A stretch of 7,662 bases of DNA from an uncultured Chloroflexota bacterium (GTDB lineage: Bacteria > Chloroflexota > Dehalococcoidia > UBA3495): positions 1 through 7,662 of the forward strand of contig CAJWBT010000104.1 of assembly GCA_913020235.1 (NCBI GenBank), read 5' to 3'. Below the pieces are notes generated by a model. The model saw nothing but the letters and a program-made list of their open reading frames with translations, did not search any database and was not told the DNA's origin. The position numbers and the translations under genes are program-made. This document shows positions 1 through 6,256 of the stretch, piece after piece; position 1 is the first letter of the stretch; every line of letters starts with the position of its first letter.

Positions 1-910
1 GGGTCACGGAACGGGCGCCATGGGTCCAGGGTCCCATGATCAGGCTCACCGGGCCTTGCTTGCTGTGCGAAAGGGCCTCGTAATTGTCGGTGGTGCTGCG
101 GGCGTAGGGATCGTACCAGCTTCCCATGTGCACCTGGGGCACGCCGGCAAACTGGGCGTAGTTGGCCTCGGCGCAGAGGCCGATCTGCCGCCAGAAGTCG
201 TCGAAGGTCTCCCGGCTCCAGATCTCCAGCAGGTAGTTCTCGTAGTCCGGCGTCCAGCGCAAGGGGGAATGGCCCTTCTTCCAGGGCAACCGCTGGAACC
301 AAACTTGGATGTCCTGGTTTTCCATGGCGGCCTTGGCTACCAGCGGGTGGGCGTGGACATCCCGGCTCTCCATGGCCTCGCGAAACGCCCAGGTGAGCTG
401 CCTCAGCTCAAAGGCGCCGCCGTTGCGGCAACCGCTGAGGAACGCGTTCGAGAAGCCGCCCGATTCCAGCCACATGCACGACAAGTTGGGCGGATTCAGG
501 CAGGCCAGCGCCGCCTGGGTATGGGCGCCGTAGGAAAGGCCGTAAGTGCCTATCTTGCCGCTGCACCAGGGCTGCCGGGCCAGCCAGTCCAGCGTGTCGA
601 ATCCGTCGCTACCCTCGTCCACATACTTGGTGAACCCCCCTCCGGACTCGTACCTTCCCCGGCAGTCTTGGACAACGGTTACGTATCCCCTGACGGTGAA
701 GAAGCCGGCCTCCAAGACTCTGGCCTCCGCCGACTTGTTATAGGGGGTGCGGTGAAGCAACACGGGGAAAGAGCTGTCCTGGGGCTGGCCGTCCAGCGCG
801 GGCCGGTGGATGTCCACCGCCAGGTCCACCCCATCACGCATGGGCACCATGACGTTGCGGTCGGTGTGGACCTTGTACGCCCCCGACGAAGCAGCTTCTC
901 TTGGGCGCAT
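1..910 (-). CDS. CocE/NonD family serine hydrolase (X-Pro dipeptidyl-peptidase-like), 3' end outside window
   Basis: This is the first 303 residues of an alpha/beta-hydrolase of the CocE/NonD family, which cleaves esters or amides with a Ser-Asp-His triad. The reading frame runs off the left edge, so the C-terminal jelly-roll domain expected in this family is not seen. Visible landmarks are the N-terminal strand with MRDGVDLAVDIHRP (about 24-37), the RTPYNKS segment (54-60) whose Tyr57 matches the oxyanion-hole Tyr of cocaine esterase, QDCRGRYESGG (81-91), the nucleophile elbow GLSYG with Ser126, GSWYD with Asp267, and MGPWTHG with His297. All three catalytic residues are therefore present. 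The ATG is preceded two codons upstream by an in-frame TAG and by a GGAAGG Shine-Dalgarno, which fixes the start. There is no obvious signal peptide, so it is probably cytoplasmic. The substrate cannot be told from sequence. It is divergent from the thioredoxin-reductase-like gene. Confidence 0.9.
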   Translation of the reverse strand, partial: MRPREAASSGAYKVHTDRNVMVPMRDGVDLAVDIHRPALDGQPQDSSFPVLLHRTPYNKSAEARVLEAGFFTVRGYVTVVQDCRGRYESGGGFTKYVDEGSDGFDTLDWLARQPWCSGKIGTYGLSYGAHTQAALACLNPPNLSCMWLESGGFSNAFLSGCRNGGAFELRQLTWAFREAMESRDVHAHPLVAKAAMENQDIQVWFQRLPWKKGHSPLRWTPDYENYLLEIWSRETFDDFWRQIGLCAEANYAQFAGVPQVHMGSWYDPYARSTTDNYEALSHSKQGPVSLIMGPWTHGARSVT

Positions 911-917
911 CGGCTAA

Positions 918-923
918 CCTTCC
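918..923 (-). promoter_or_regulatory. Shine-Dalgarno of the CocE-like gene
   Basis: GGAAGG on the minus strand lies 7 nt before the ATG at 910. It supports this start; an in-frame TAG between the site and the ATG excludes a longer protein. Confidence 0.6.
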
Positions 924-1005
924 AGCACCAAGAATCGGGCTAACGGCCCCAACCATCCTGGGGGTCTTCCGCGCTCGGGCGGCAAACACGAGGCTGGTAG
1001 ATACT

Positions 1006-1034
1006 ATTCTAGGCCCCTGCCACTGGAGGCGCAA
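1006..1034 (-). promoter_or_regulatory. Candidate sigma70-type promoter for the CocE-like gene
   Basis: On the minus strand, TTGCGC (1034-1029) and TAGAAT (1011-1006) are separated by exactly 17 nt. The -10 box matches the consensus at 5 of 6 bases and the -35 at 3 of 6. It would give a leader of about 90 nt. Its -35 lies only 14 bp from the -35 of the opposing promoter, so one regulator could control both. Confidence 0.42.
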
Positions 1035-1048
1035 CGCCCAAATCCATG

Positions 1049-1078
1049 TTGACACTCAAAACTGGTCGCCGATATAGT
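1049..1078 (+). promoter_or_regulatory. Sigma70-type promoter of the thioredoxin-reductase-like gene
   Basis: A perfect TTGACA -35 (1049-1054) is followed after 18 nt by TATAGT (1073-1078), 5 of 6 matches to the -10 consensus. Transcription would begin near 1085, giving a leader of about 43 nt with the strong Shine-Dalgarno in it. This is one of the two best promoters in the window. Confidence 0.72.
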
Positions 1079-1112
1079 TACGCTGTAGAATAGGCAAGAA
1101 TCGCAAGCTTCT

Positions 1113-1120
1113 AAGGAGGT
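1113..1120 (+). promoter_or_regulatory. Consensus Shine-Dalgarno that decides a TTG start
   Basis: AAGGAGGT, the full anti-16S complement, ends 7 nt before TTG at 1128. No ATG or GTG gives a complete N-terminus in this frame, and the FAD-binding strand begins five codons later, so TTG is the start. Confidence 0.85.
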
Positions 1121-1127
1121 CCCCATC

Positions 1128-2054
1128 TTGGCTAAAGACTACGACGTTCTGGTGATCGGTGGCGGCCTGGCTGGCCTGACTGCGGCGATGTTCGGCGCCC
1201 GGTACGGCCTGTCGACAGGGTTGATAGAGCAGATGATGGGCGGCGCGCAGATCATCAACATCGAGAAAATCGAAAACTTCCCCGGATTCCCCCAGGGGAT
1301 TTCCGGCTCGGAGTTGGGTCCCACGGTGCAAGAGCAGGCGATGGACGCCGGGGCTGAGTTCATCATGAGCGAGGCTGCCGGGGTATCGATGGACGGCCAA
1401 TATAAAGTCGTGTCCACCGATTCGGGCGACTACCGGGGCAAGGCGGTCATCGTCGCCGCAGGCTCCACCGCGCGCAAGCTGGGAATTCCGGGCGAGGACG
1501 AGTTCTACGGCCGCGGTGTGTCCCACTGCGCTACTTGCGATGGCCCCCTCCACATGAGCCAGGTCGTCGGCGTCGCCGGCGGCGGCGACGCTGCGGCGGA
1601 CGAGGCTTTGACCCTCACCGAGTACGCCGACCGGGTACTGCTTTTCCACCGGCGGGACCAACTCCGGGCGCAGAAGGTTTTGCAGGACCGGGTACACGCC
1701 AACCGCAAGATTGAGGTGGTCTGGAATACCCGAATAGAGGAAGTGCTCGGAGAGGACGTGGTTTCCGGGGTCCGGGTCCGCAACGTGGTAACCAACTTGG
1801 AGAACGCGGTGGAGGTGTCGGGCCTTTTCGTCTACGTGGGGTTGGAGCCCAACTCCGAGCTGGTAAGGAATCTGGTGCGGGTGGACGGGGCCGGCCACAT
1901 TCCCGTCAACATTTCCATGGAGACGGAGGTGCCAGGGCTCTACGCGGCTGGCGACATCCGTCAGAACTCGGCAGCCAAGCTCGCGTCTTCGGCCGGAGAC
2001 GGCGCCACCGCCGCCACCGCCGCCTTCAAATACATCAGGAGCAGGGACTGGTAG
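1128..2054 (+). CDS. trxB: Thioredoxin-disulfide reductase-like FAD/NADPH flavoprotein
   Basis: This is a 308-residue, low-molecular-weight thioredoxin reductase-type protein, predicted to pass electrons from NADPH through FAD to a redox-active disulfide and on to thioredoxin or a similar partner in the cytoplasm. In order: FAD-binding VIGGGLAGL (9-17), the IENFPGFP segment (48-55) typical of TrxB, the CATC disulfide (Cys134, Cys137) followed by DG, the NADPH Rossmann motif GVAGGGDAAADEA (148-160), HRRDQLRA (174-181) whose arginines normally select NADPH, and the second FAD motif GLYAAGDIR (270-278). Length is normal for the family (about 305-320). The usual GGGDSA is GGGDAA here, a minor change. 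No thioredoxin gene is next to it, so its partner is unknown. It heads a run of same-strand genes (73 bp to the LiaF-like gene) that may form an operon. The family call is firm; the exact partner, and therefore the symbol, is less certain. Confidence 0.88.
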   Translation: MAKDYDVLVIGGGLAGLTAAMFGARYGLSTGLIEQMMGGAQIINIEKIENFPGFPQGISGSELGPTVQEQAMDAGAEFIMSEAAGVSMDGQYKVVSTDSGDYRGKAVIVAAGSTARKLGIPGEDEFYGRGVSHCATCDGPLHMSQVVGVAGGGDAAADEALTLTEYADRVLLFHRRDQLRAQKVLQDRVHANRKIEVVWNTRIEEVLGEDVVSGVRVRNVVTNLENAVEVSGLFVYVGLEPNSELVRNLVRVDGAGHIPVNISMETEVPGLYAAGDIRQNSAAKLASSAGDGATAATAAFKYIRSRDW

Positions 2055-2112
2055 AGGGCAAGATGGATCCCTTCACGCGCCACAATCCATGCCGCCGGGA
2101 AAGGGCAGGTGC

Positions 2113-2119
2113 AAAGGGG
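2113..2119 (+). promoter_or_regulatory. Shine-Dalgarno choosing the LiaF-like start at 2128
   Basis: AAAGGGG lies 8 nt before ATG 2128. An in-frame ATG at 2089 would add 13 hydrophilic, Lys/Gly-rich residues and has no Shine-Dalgarno, so the internal ATG is preferred. Confidence 0.5.
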
Positions 2120-2127
2120 CGCCAGAG

Positions 2128-2874
2128 ATGAATTACCCGTGGCTATCCACGAGAACCTTTGTCGGCCTGTTGGTGCTTGGCGTCGGCGTTATGCTCCTGC
2201 TGGACACCACCGACGCCCTGGGTGAAGACACGTCAGTTTTCGGAACCTACTGGCCGGCGCTCCTCATCGCGGCGGGACTGTGGCGGCTGGGCTCTCGTGG
2301 CTTCCGATTCAAGCTATCGCCCCTGATCGTCTTGACCCTCGGAATGGTGTTCTTGCTCGCCGAGCTTGAGGTCGGCTCCCTGAGCATCGGCCAGCTCTGG
2401 CCCGTCATCGTAATAGTGTTGGGCGGGACGCTGTTGCTCCGCGGGCTCACCGGCGGACGCCGCGGGTGGCGAAGGCGATCAGCCGGACGGGGCTTCTCGA
2501 ATCTCATCTCCGGGGACCTGCGTAGTGGGACCCGCGGCTCCGGGGATGACGCGGTGAAGGCCATCTTCTCGGGCGCCAAAAAGCGCGTTACCTCCCAGGA
2601 GTTCGCGCGCCTTCAGGCAACCGCAATCTTCGGTGGGGTCGAGTTGGACCTCAGCGGGGCCAGTCTCGCCGGGGATAACGCGACCCTCGAGGTGACCGTG
2701 CTGTTTGGTGGGCTTGAAATTAGGGTACCTCGTGGCTGGAGGGTCAACGATGAGACGGCTCCAGTGGCTGGACAGCTGGAGATTGAACGCCGGCAGCCCG
2801 CGCCGGATGAGGCCACCGGGGCGCTCACCATCACCGGTACCTTGATTTTCGGTGGCATCACCGTTCGGAGCTAG
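2128..2874 (+). CDS. LiaF-like four-TM membrane protein with C-terminal FGG-repeat domain
   Basis: The 248-residue product resembles LiaF/YvqF-type envelope-stress proteins. LiaF of Firmicutes inhibits the LiaS kinase until cell-wall stress occurs. The N-terminal half has four likely membrane segments at about 10-27, 40-56, 64-81 and 87-105, followed by a strongly basic stretch (GGRRGWRRR, 109-117) that should stay inside. A linker leads to a beta-rich C-terminal domain (about 144-248) built on a repeated motif: AIFSGAKKRV, AIFGGVELDL, VLFGGLEIRV and LIFGGITVRS. This is the pattern of the LiaF/DUF2154 C-terminal domain. No liaS-liaR pair adjoins it; the NarL-type kinase and regulator lie 1.6 kb downstream behind two metabolic genes. 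Family membership is well supported by the repeats. A role in sensing or inhibiting a kinase is inference. Confidence 0.75.
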   Translation: MNYPWLSTRTFVGLLVLGVGVMLLLDTTDALGEDTSVFGTYWPALLIAAGLWRLGSRGFRFKLSPLIVLTLGMVFLLAELEVGSLSIGQLWPVIVIVLGGTLLLRGLTGGRRGWRRRSAGRGFSNLISGDLRSGTRGSGDDAVKAIFSGAKKRVTSQEFARLQATAIFGGVELDLSGASLAGDNATLEVTVLFGGLEIRVPRGWRVNDETAPVAGQLEIERRQPAPDEATGALTITGTLIFGGITVRS

Positions 2875-2891
2875 CCGGGACCCAACCGGCT
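2873..2891 (+). other. Hairpin overlapping the LiaF-like stop codon
   Basis: AGCCGG (2873-2878) and CCGGCT (2886-2891) can form a 6-bp stem with a 7-nt loop, followed by a second possible GCGGC/GCCGC stem. There is no T-run, so it is not a convincing terminator. It might protect the upstream mRNA end or partly attenuate transcription. Confidence 0.3.
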
Positions 2892-2937
2892 GGCGGCCCG
2901 CGAAAGCCGCTAAGAACCAATAGAACGGGAGGTTGCT

Positions 2938-3300
2938 ATGGATCTGGTCGAGGAGCAGCTGCGCAACAGCAATACCATCGCCGTCGTGGGCCTTTCCGGC
3001 AACCCGGAGCGGACCAGCTACCGGGTGTCCAAGTACATGCAGGAGCAGGGGTACCGCATCATCCCCGTCAACCCCATGATCGCTGAGGCCTTGGGTGAAA
3101 AGAGCTACCCGGACCTGAAATCGGTCCCGGTGCCCATCGACATGGTGGACGTTTTCCGGCGGTCCGAACTGGTACGCCCGGTGGTGGACGAGGCTATCGA
3201 GGTAGGCGTCAAGTACATCTGGATGCAGGACGGAGTCATCGATACCGAAGCGGCCGCCAAGGCGGAACGGGCCGGCATCCCGGTGGTCATGGACGATTGA
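2938..3300 (+). CDS. CoA-binding domain protein (YccU/CoA_binding_2 type), possibly extended past an in-frame TGA
   Basis: This is a small, single-domain Rossmann protein of the CoA_binding_2 type. Members bind CoA; their cellular role is poorly defined. Motifs read IAVVGLSGNPERTSYRV (14-30), the nucleotide-binding loop; IIPVNP (41-46); DMVDVFRR (68-75); YIWMQDGV (93-100); and IPVVMDD (114-120). A GGGAGG Shine-Dalgarno precedes the ATG. The product stops at 120 residues, whereas relatives are usually about 135-145 and end in a pattern like VVxDRC...EHxRLF.G. Here TGA stands where the Cys is expected. The same frame continues for 21 codons to a TAG at 3364-3366 and carries H, R, F and G at matching positions. 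The full-length protein may thus be 142 residues with a selenocysteine at 121, or the gene may be slightly truncated by mutation. It follows the LiaF-like gene by 63 bp. Confidence 0.85.
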   Translation: MDLVEEQLRNSNTIAVVGLSGNPERTSYRVSKYMQEQGYRIIPVNPMIAEALGEKSYPDLKSVPVPIDMVDVFRRSELVRPVVDEAIEVGVKYIWMQDGVIDTEAAAKAERAGIPVVMDD

Positions 3301-3301
3301 A

Positions 3302-3347
3302 CCCTCCGGGTGCATCGCCGCCGGTTCGGCGGCCAACAGGCGGGGGG
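3302..3347 (+). other. SECIS-like hairpin directly after the CoA-binding gene's TGA
   Basis: GCCGCC (3317-3322) and GGCGGC (3328-3333) enclose the apical loop GGTTC; pairing G3323-C3327 would extend the stem to 7 bp around GTT. A lower stem can form between CCCTCCG (3302-3308) and CGGGGGG (3341-3347) with one U-G pair. The loop G is about 22 nt beyond the TGA, within the spacing known for bacterial SECIS elements, and GGUU in the loop recalls the GGUC of E. coli fdhF. The region is GC-rich, so hairpins are common by chance, and no T-run makes it a terminator. Confidence 0.35.
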
Positions 3348-3390
3348 GACCGCGGCATCGGGCTAGCCAGGCTGGCCGGCGTCGTGGTAC

Positions 3391-3417
3391 TCGACATCAT
3401 GCGCCTCTATATATAGG
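3391..3417 (+). promoter_or_regulatory. Weak candidate promoter or operator before the SDR gene
   Basis: TCGACA (3391-3396, 5 of 6 to TTGACA) precedes an AT island containing the 10-bp perfect palindrome CTATATATAG (3407-3416). The best -10, TATAGG, gives a 15-nt spacer, which is short. The AT island stands out in an otherwise GC-rich gap. It could be a promoter, a regulator site, or both. Confidence 0.33.
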
Positions 3418-3455
3418 ACCTCGCCGGTGAAAGATGGCGACGAGGCTGGAAACAG

Positions 3456-3470
3456 CGCGGCATAGCCGCG
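3456..3470 (+). repeat. Inverted repeat in the SDR leader
   Basis: CGCGGC-ATA-GCCGCG is a perfect 6-bp inverted repeat with a 3-nt loop, 30 bp before the SDR start and just ahead of its Shine-Dalgarno. It could form a hairpin in the mRNA leader or be a protein site. No function is shown. Confidence 0.35.
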
Positions 3471-3490
3471 TCGGGGGAGCCCACGGAGAC

Positions 3491-3495
3491 GGAGG
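3491..3495 (+). promoter_or_regulatory. Shine-Dalgarno of the SDR gene
   Basis: GGAGG lies 5 nt before ATG 3501. An in-frame GTG at 3495 overlaps this site, so it is an unlikely start. Confidence 0.65.
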
Positions 3496-3500
3496 TGAGA

Positions 3501-4256
3501 ATGGGCAGATTGGAAGGGAAGGTAGCGTTGATCAGTGGAGGGGCCAGGGGGCAGGGGGCTGTCGAGGCCAAAATGATGGCCCGCGAGGGCGCCAAGGTGG
3601 TCTTTGGGGACGTTCTGGACGACGAAGGTAGGAAGGTGGAGGCGGAGATTCTGGAGGCGGGCAACGAAGCCACCTACGTTCACCTGGACGTGACCCGGGC
3701 GGCCGACTGGCGGGCGGCTATCGAAACCGCCATCGACCGCTACGGCAAGCTGAACGTCCTGGTGAACAACGCCGGGATTCTCATCCGCAAGAGAATCGAG
3801 GACACCACCGAAGAGGACTGGGACCGCATCATGGCCGTGAACGCCAAAGGGGTGTTCCTGGGCACCAGAGAGGCCATCCCCGCACTGCGCCGGGCCGGCG
3901 GGGGCTCCATCGTCAACATCTCCTCCACCGCGGGGTTGGTGGCCAGCCCTCAGGGCGGCGCCGGCTACACCGCTACCAAGGGAGCGGTCCGTCTCTTCAC
4001 CAAGGCCACTGCGATCCAGCACGCCAAAGACAACATCCGGTGTAACTCCGTCCACCCCGGGCCGATTGACACGCCCATGATTCGGGAAACCCTGACCGAT
4101 CCCGCTAAGATGGAACAACGGATGCGGCGGCTGCCCATGGGCAGGGTGGGAACACCCGAAGACATTGCTTACGGGGTCCTTTATCTGGCCTCCGACGAGT
4201 CCTCGTTCGTCACCGGCGCGGAACTGGTCATCGACGGGGGCACCACTGCCGAGTAA
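3501..4256 (+). CDS. Short-chain dehydrogenase/reductase (classical SDR)
   Basis: The 251-residue product is a complete classical SDR, an NAD(P)-dependent oxidoreductase acting on an alcohol or ketone group in the cytoplasm. The cofactor loop is SGGARGQG (12-19), a variant of TGxxxGxG. Asp37 at the end of the second strand (VVFGDV) suggests NAD rather than NADP. NNAG is at 89-92 and the structural Asn is Asn114 (MAVNAKG). The active site is NISS (Ser142 the likely catalytic serine), Tyr156 and Lys160 in YTATK. The C-terminal signature is GRVGTPEDIA...ASDESSFVTGAELVIDGG. Length is typical (about 250). The Ser-Tyr spacing is one residue longer than the usual 12, from an insertion in SPQGGAGY. 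The substrate cannot be predicted; relatives include 3-oxoacyl-ACP reductases, glucose dehydrogenases and steroid dehydrogenases. It is 200 bp from the upstream gene, so it probably has its own transcription start. Confidence 0.92.
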   Translation: MGRLEGKVALISGGARGQGAVEAKMMAREGAKVVFGDVLDDEGRKVEAEILEAGNEATYVHLDVTRAADWRAAIETAIDRYGKLNVLVNNAGILIRKRIEDTTEEDWDRIMAVNAKGVFLGTREAIPALRRAGGGSIVNISSTAGLVASPQGGAGYTATKGAVRLFTKATAIQHAKDNIRCNSVHPGPIDTPMIRETLTDPAKMEQRMRRLPMGRVGTPEDIAYGVLYLASDESSFVTGAELVIDGGTTAE

Positions 4257-4343
4257 GCATGGCCAGCGCCGGGTGCTGCAGCGGTTCCTCGGCAGGAACA
4301 CCTCAGCGAAGCACGGCTTTCGGACGCCCCCGAACATGGTTCG

Positions 4344-4372
4344 TTGTTTCCTACCCTTAAATTCATTATAAT
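4344..4372 (+). promoter_or_regulatory. Sigma70-type promoter of the histidine kinase operon
   Basis: A perfect TATAAT -10 (4367-4372) lies 17 nt after TTGTTT (4344-4349), which keeps the TTG of the -35. The start would be near 4379, leaving a leader of about 90 nt. This AT-rich patch stands out from its surroundings. Confidence 0.65.
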
Positions 4373-4373
4373 G

Positions 4374-4387
4374 TAATATCCGATATT
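4374..4387 (+). promoter_or_regulatory. Inverted repeat AATATC-C-GATATT at the kinase transcription start
   Basis: AATATC (4375-4380) and GATATT (4382-4387) are a perfect inverted repeat around one base, sitting at the predicted +1 just downstream of the TATAAT. A bound protein there would block initiation. The sequence TAATATCCGATA recurs with one change (TAATATCGGATA) ahead of the receiver-only regulator at 6335-6346, supporting a shared operator. The regulator is unknown. Confidence 0.45.
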
Positions 4388-4471
4388 CTTTCTCGCAGGA
4401 TGTTTCCCCTGGAATCCACGTTGTGTGGCACTGGCGCCAAGCCGTAAATTGAACAAGGACCCGCGGAAACG

Positions 4472-5557
4472 ATGGATCAACTGAAATCCCTACGCCGGGC
4501 CGACCCTCAAGAGAGACAAGTCAATCGGACAGTGGAAGTGCTCGAAGGGGCGCTCGGCCCGGCGGAAGAGCTTTACCGCAAGATTTTCGACCACTCGAAT
4601 GATGCGATATTCGTGATTGACCCTGGTGAGGACACAATCGTAGACGTAAATCCCAAAGCCTGCGTCATGTTGGGTTACTCCCGAAAAGAACTCCTGTTGA
4701 TTCCGATATCGGCGGTGCACCCCAACGAAATGACCAAGCTCCAGGCTTTTGCTGAGGCGGTCTTCAGGGACGGGAGTGGGTGGACCAACGAACTCAGCTG
4801 CCTTACCAAGGGTGGTCATGAGTTGGCTTCAGAGATCTCGGCCTCCCCCATCGATGTTGCCGGGCAGACGCGGATTATCGCCATGGTCCGGGACATCACA
4901 GAGCGGAGGCAGGCGGAGCAGGCGCAGCGACAACTGGCGGTGGTGGAGGAGCGAAACCGTCTGGCCCGTGAGATTCACGATTCTCTGGCCCAGGGGCTCA
5001 CGGCGATCATCTGGCAGATCAACGCGGCGGAAGGGCAGGCCGAAGCCGGCGGGGAACAAGCGTTGCAGAACCTGAGGCGAATCCGCGACCTGGCCAGAGA
5101 GAGCCTCCAGGAGGCCCGCCGGTCGGTTTGGGACCTGCGAAGCGGCCCGCTGAAGGGCCTGTCACTGGTAGGAGCGCTGCGACGGGAGACCGACAAGGCT
5201 GCCGGAGGCAATGTCCGGGCCTCTTTCAACGTGGAGGGGGAAGACCGGGTACTGCCCGGCGGGGTGGAGGCCTCCGTCCTTCGCATCTGCCAGGAGGCAC
5301 TGGCCAACATGCTCAAGCACGCCAACGCCAGCCGAGTGGCGGTGACCATAGAGTTCGATGACGCCTGGGTCCGCCTGACGGTAGAAGACGACGGTGTGGG
5401 CTTCGAGCCGGTCATCCCGAAGCATTGGGACAGGGACAGCGGCGGCTTCGGGCTGGTCAGTATGCGAGAGAGGGCCCACCTGCTGGGGGGAGAATTGACC
5501 GTGAGCAGCGCCATTGGCCGGGGCACCACGGTGAAGGCGGCCATGCCGCTGAAATAG
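4472..5557 (+). CDS. Soluble PAS-domain histidine kinase, NarL/LiaS type (HisKA_3)
   Basis: This 361-residue sensor kinase autophosphorylates on His and hands the phosphate to a response regulator. A short charged, partly helical start (1-32) leads into a PAS domain (about 33-146) with IFDHSNDAIFVID, the NPKACVMLGYS loop and the closing MVRDITERR. A coiled linker follows. The HisKA_3 dimerisation motif ERNRLAREIHDSLAQGL carries the phospho-acceptor His169. The ATPase domain has an N box CQEALANMLKHA (Asn279), a G1 box DDGVG (307-310) and a G2 box GGFGLVSMRERAHLLGG. No transmembrane segment or signal peptide is seen, so it should sense a cytoplasmic signal through PAS; the ligand is unknown. 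It is followed after 13 bp by its likely partner regulator. The Shine-Dalgarno is weak (AAGGA, 12 nt from the ATG). Confidence 0.92.
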   Translation: MDQLKSLRRADPQERQVNRTVEVLEGALGPAEELYRKIFDHSNDAIFVIDPGEDTIVDVNPKACVMLGYSRKELLLIPISAVHPNEMTKLQAFAEAVFRDGSGWTNELSCLTKGGHELASEISASPIDVAGQTRIIAMVRDITERRQAEQAQRQLAVVEERNRLAREIHDSLAQGLTAIIWQINAAEGQAEAGGEQALQNLRRIRDLARESLQEARRSVWDLRSGPLKGLSLVGALRRETDKAAGGNVRASFNVEGEDRVLPGGVEASVLRICQEALANMLKHANASRVAVTIEFDDAWVRLTVEDDGVGFEPVIPKHWDRDSGGFGLVSMRERAHLLGGELTVSSAIGRGTTVKAAMPLK

Positions 5558-5570
5558 CGGGAGAGACCGG

Positions 5571-6227
5571 GTGGAGACGATGAAAGAGCCCATCAGAATC
5601 TTGATTGCAGACGACCACCCTATCGTTCGGCAGGGACTGGCCGCCGTGCTGGACCGGGAGGACGACCTGGTGGTTGTCGCCCAGGCCGCCAACGGCCTGG
5701 AAGCGGTCGCCAAGGCCCGCGAGCTTTTGCCTGACATCATCTTGATGGACTTGCAGATGCCCGAGATGGACGGTGTAGCCGCGATTATCGAGATCAAAGA
5801 AGCGGCCCTGGAAGCCGGCATCATAATCCTGACCACCTACGATACAGATGATTACATCTTCCGCGGCATCGAGGCCGGAGCCAGAGGCTACCTGCTCAAA
5901 GACTCACCTCCCGAGGACGTGATTAAAGCCATCCGGTCGGTCTACCGGGGGGAGTCGCTGATTCAGCCTCGGGTGGCCAGCAGGCTCCTGGACCGGTTGA
6001 GCCAACTCTCCCGCGCCGCGCCGCCCGAGGGGCCTCTCTCGATGCGCGAGGTGGAAGTGCTCCAGATAATGGCCACCGGGGCCGCCAACAAAGATATTGC
6101 CAGCCGTCTCAACATCGGCCAGAGCACCGTCAAGACCCACATCGTCCGCATCTTCGACAAACTGGGGGTCAGCGGCCGGACGGAAGCGGTGACCGAAGCC
6201 GCGAAAAGGAAGATAATCGAGTTGTAA
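5571..6227 (+). CDS. NarL/LuxR-type DNA-binding response regulator
   Basis: This 218-residue regulator pairs with the kinase just upstream. The receiver domain (about 7-125) has the acidic pair Asp14/Asp15 (IADDHP), the phospho-acceptor Asp60 (IILMDLQMP), Thr88 or Thr89 (ILTTYD) and Lys110 (GYLLKD), so all switch residues are present. The LuxR-type helix-turn-helix (about 156-212) reads LSMREVEVLQIMATG, then NKDIASRLNIGQSTVKTHIVRIFDKLGV. It should act as a transcription factor when phosphorylated. The start may be GTG 5571, with GGGAG 7 nt upstream, or ATG 5580, where spacing to GGAG is too short; GTG is preferred. The spacing of 13 bp from the kinase and the terminator downstream define a two-gene operon. 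Targets are unknown. Confidence 0.93.
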   Translation: METMKEPIRILIADDHPIVRQGLAAVLDREDDLVVVAQAANGLEAVAKARELLPDIILMDLQMPEMDGVAAIIEIKEAALEAGIIILTTYDTDDYIFRGIEAGARGYLLKDSPPEDVIKAIRSVYRGESLIQPRVASRLLDRLSQLSRAAPPEGPLSMREVEVLQIMATGAANKDIASRLNIGQSTVKTHIVRIFDKLGVSGRTEAVTEAAKRKIIEL

Positions 6228-6256
6228 CCGGCTGCCGGGACTAATCCATGTCCACC

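Noticed and set aside
20..943. Plus-strand open frame opposite the CocE-like gene
   Set aside because: The minus strand encodes a hydrolase with an intact catalytic triad; this frame has no family features.
1056..1898. Long minus-strand open frame opposite the flavoprotein
   Set aside because: It is antisense to a gene with complete family motifs, has no recognisable domain, and is the usual by-product of GC-rich codon use.
3298..3300. Genome-wide recoding of TGA as the cause of the in-frame TGA
   Set aside because: The receiver-only gene also ends in TGA at 6773-6775, where the following codons show no domain-like sequence, and no other gene in the window contains an internal TGA.
2479..3336. 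Long minus-strand open frame spanning the LiaF-like and CoA-binding genes
   Set aside because: It crosses two real genes and their gap on the opposite strand, with low-complexity His/Pro/Gly-rich sequence and no motif.
4284..4299. GTTCCT-CGGC-AGGAAC hairpin after the SDR gene as a terminator
   Set aside because: Only 6 bp and no T-run; too weak to call.
3363..4337. Long minus-strand open frame opposite the SDR gene
   Set aside because: Antisense to a complete SDR, with no recognisable domain.
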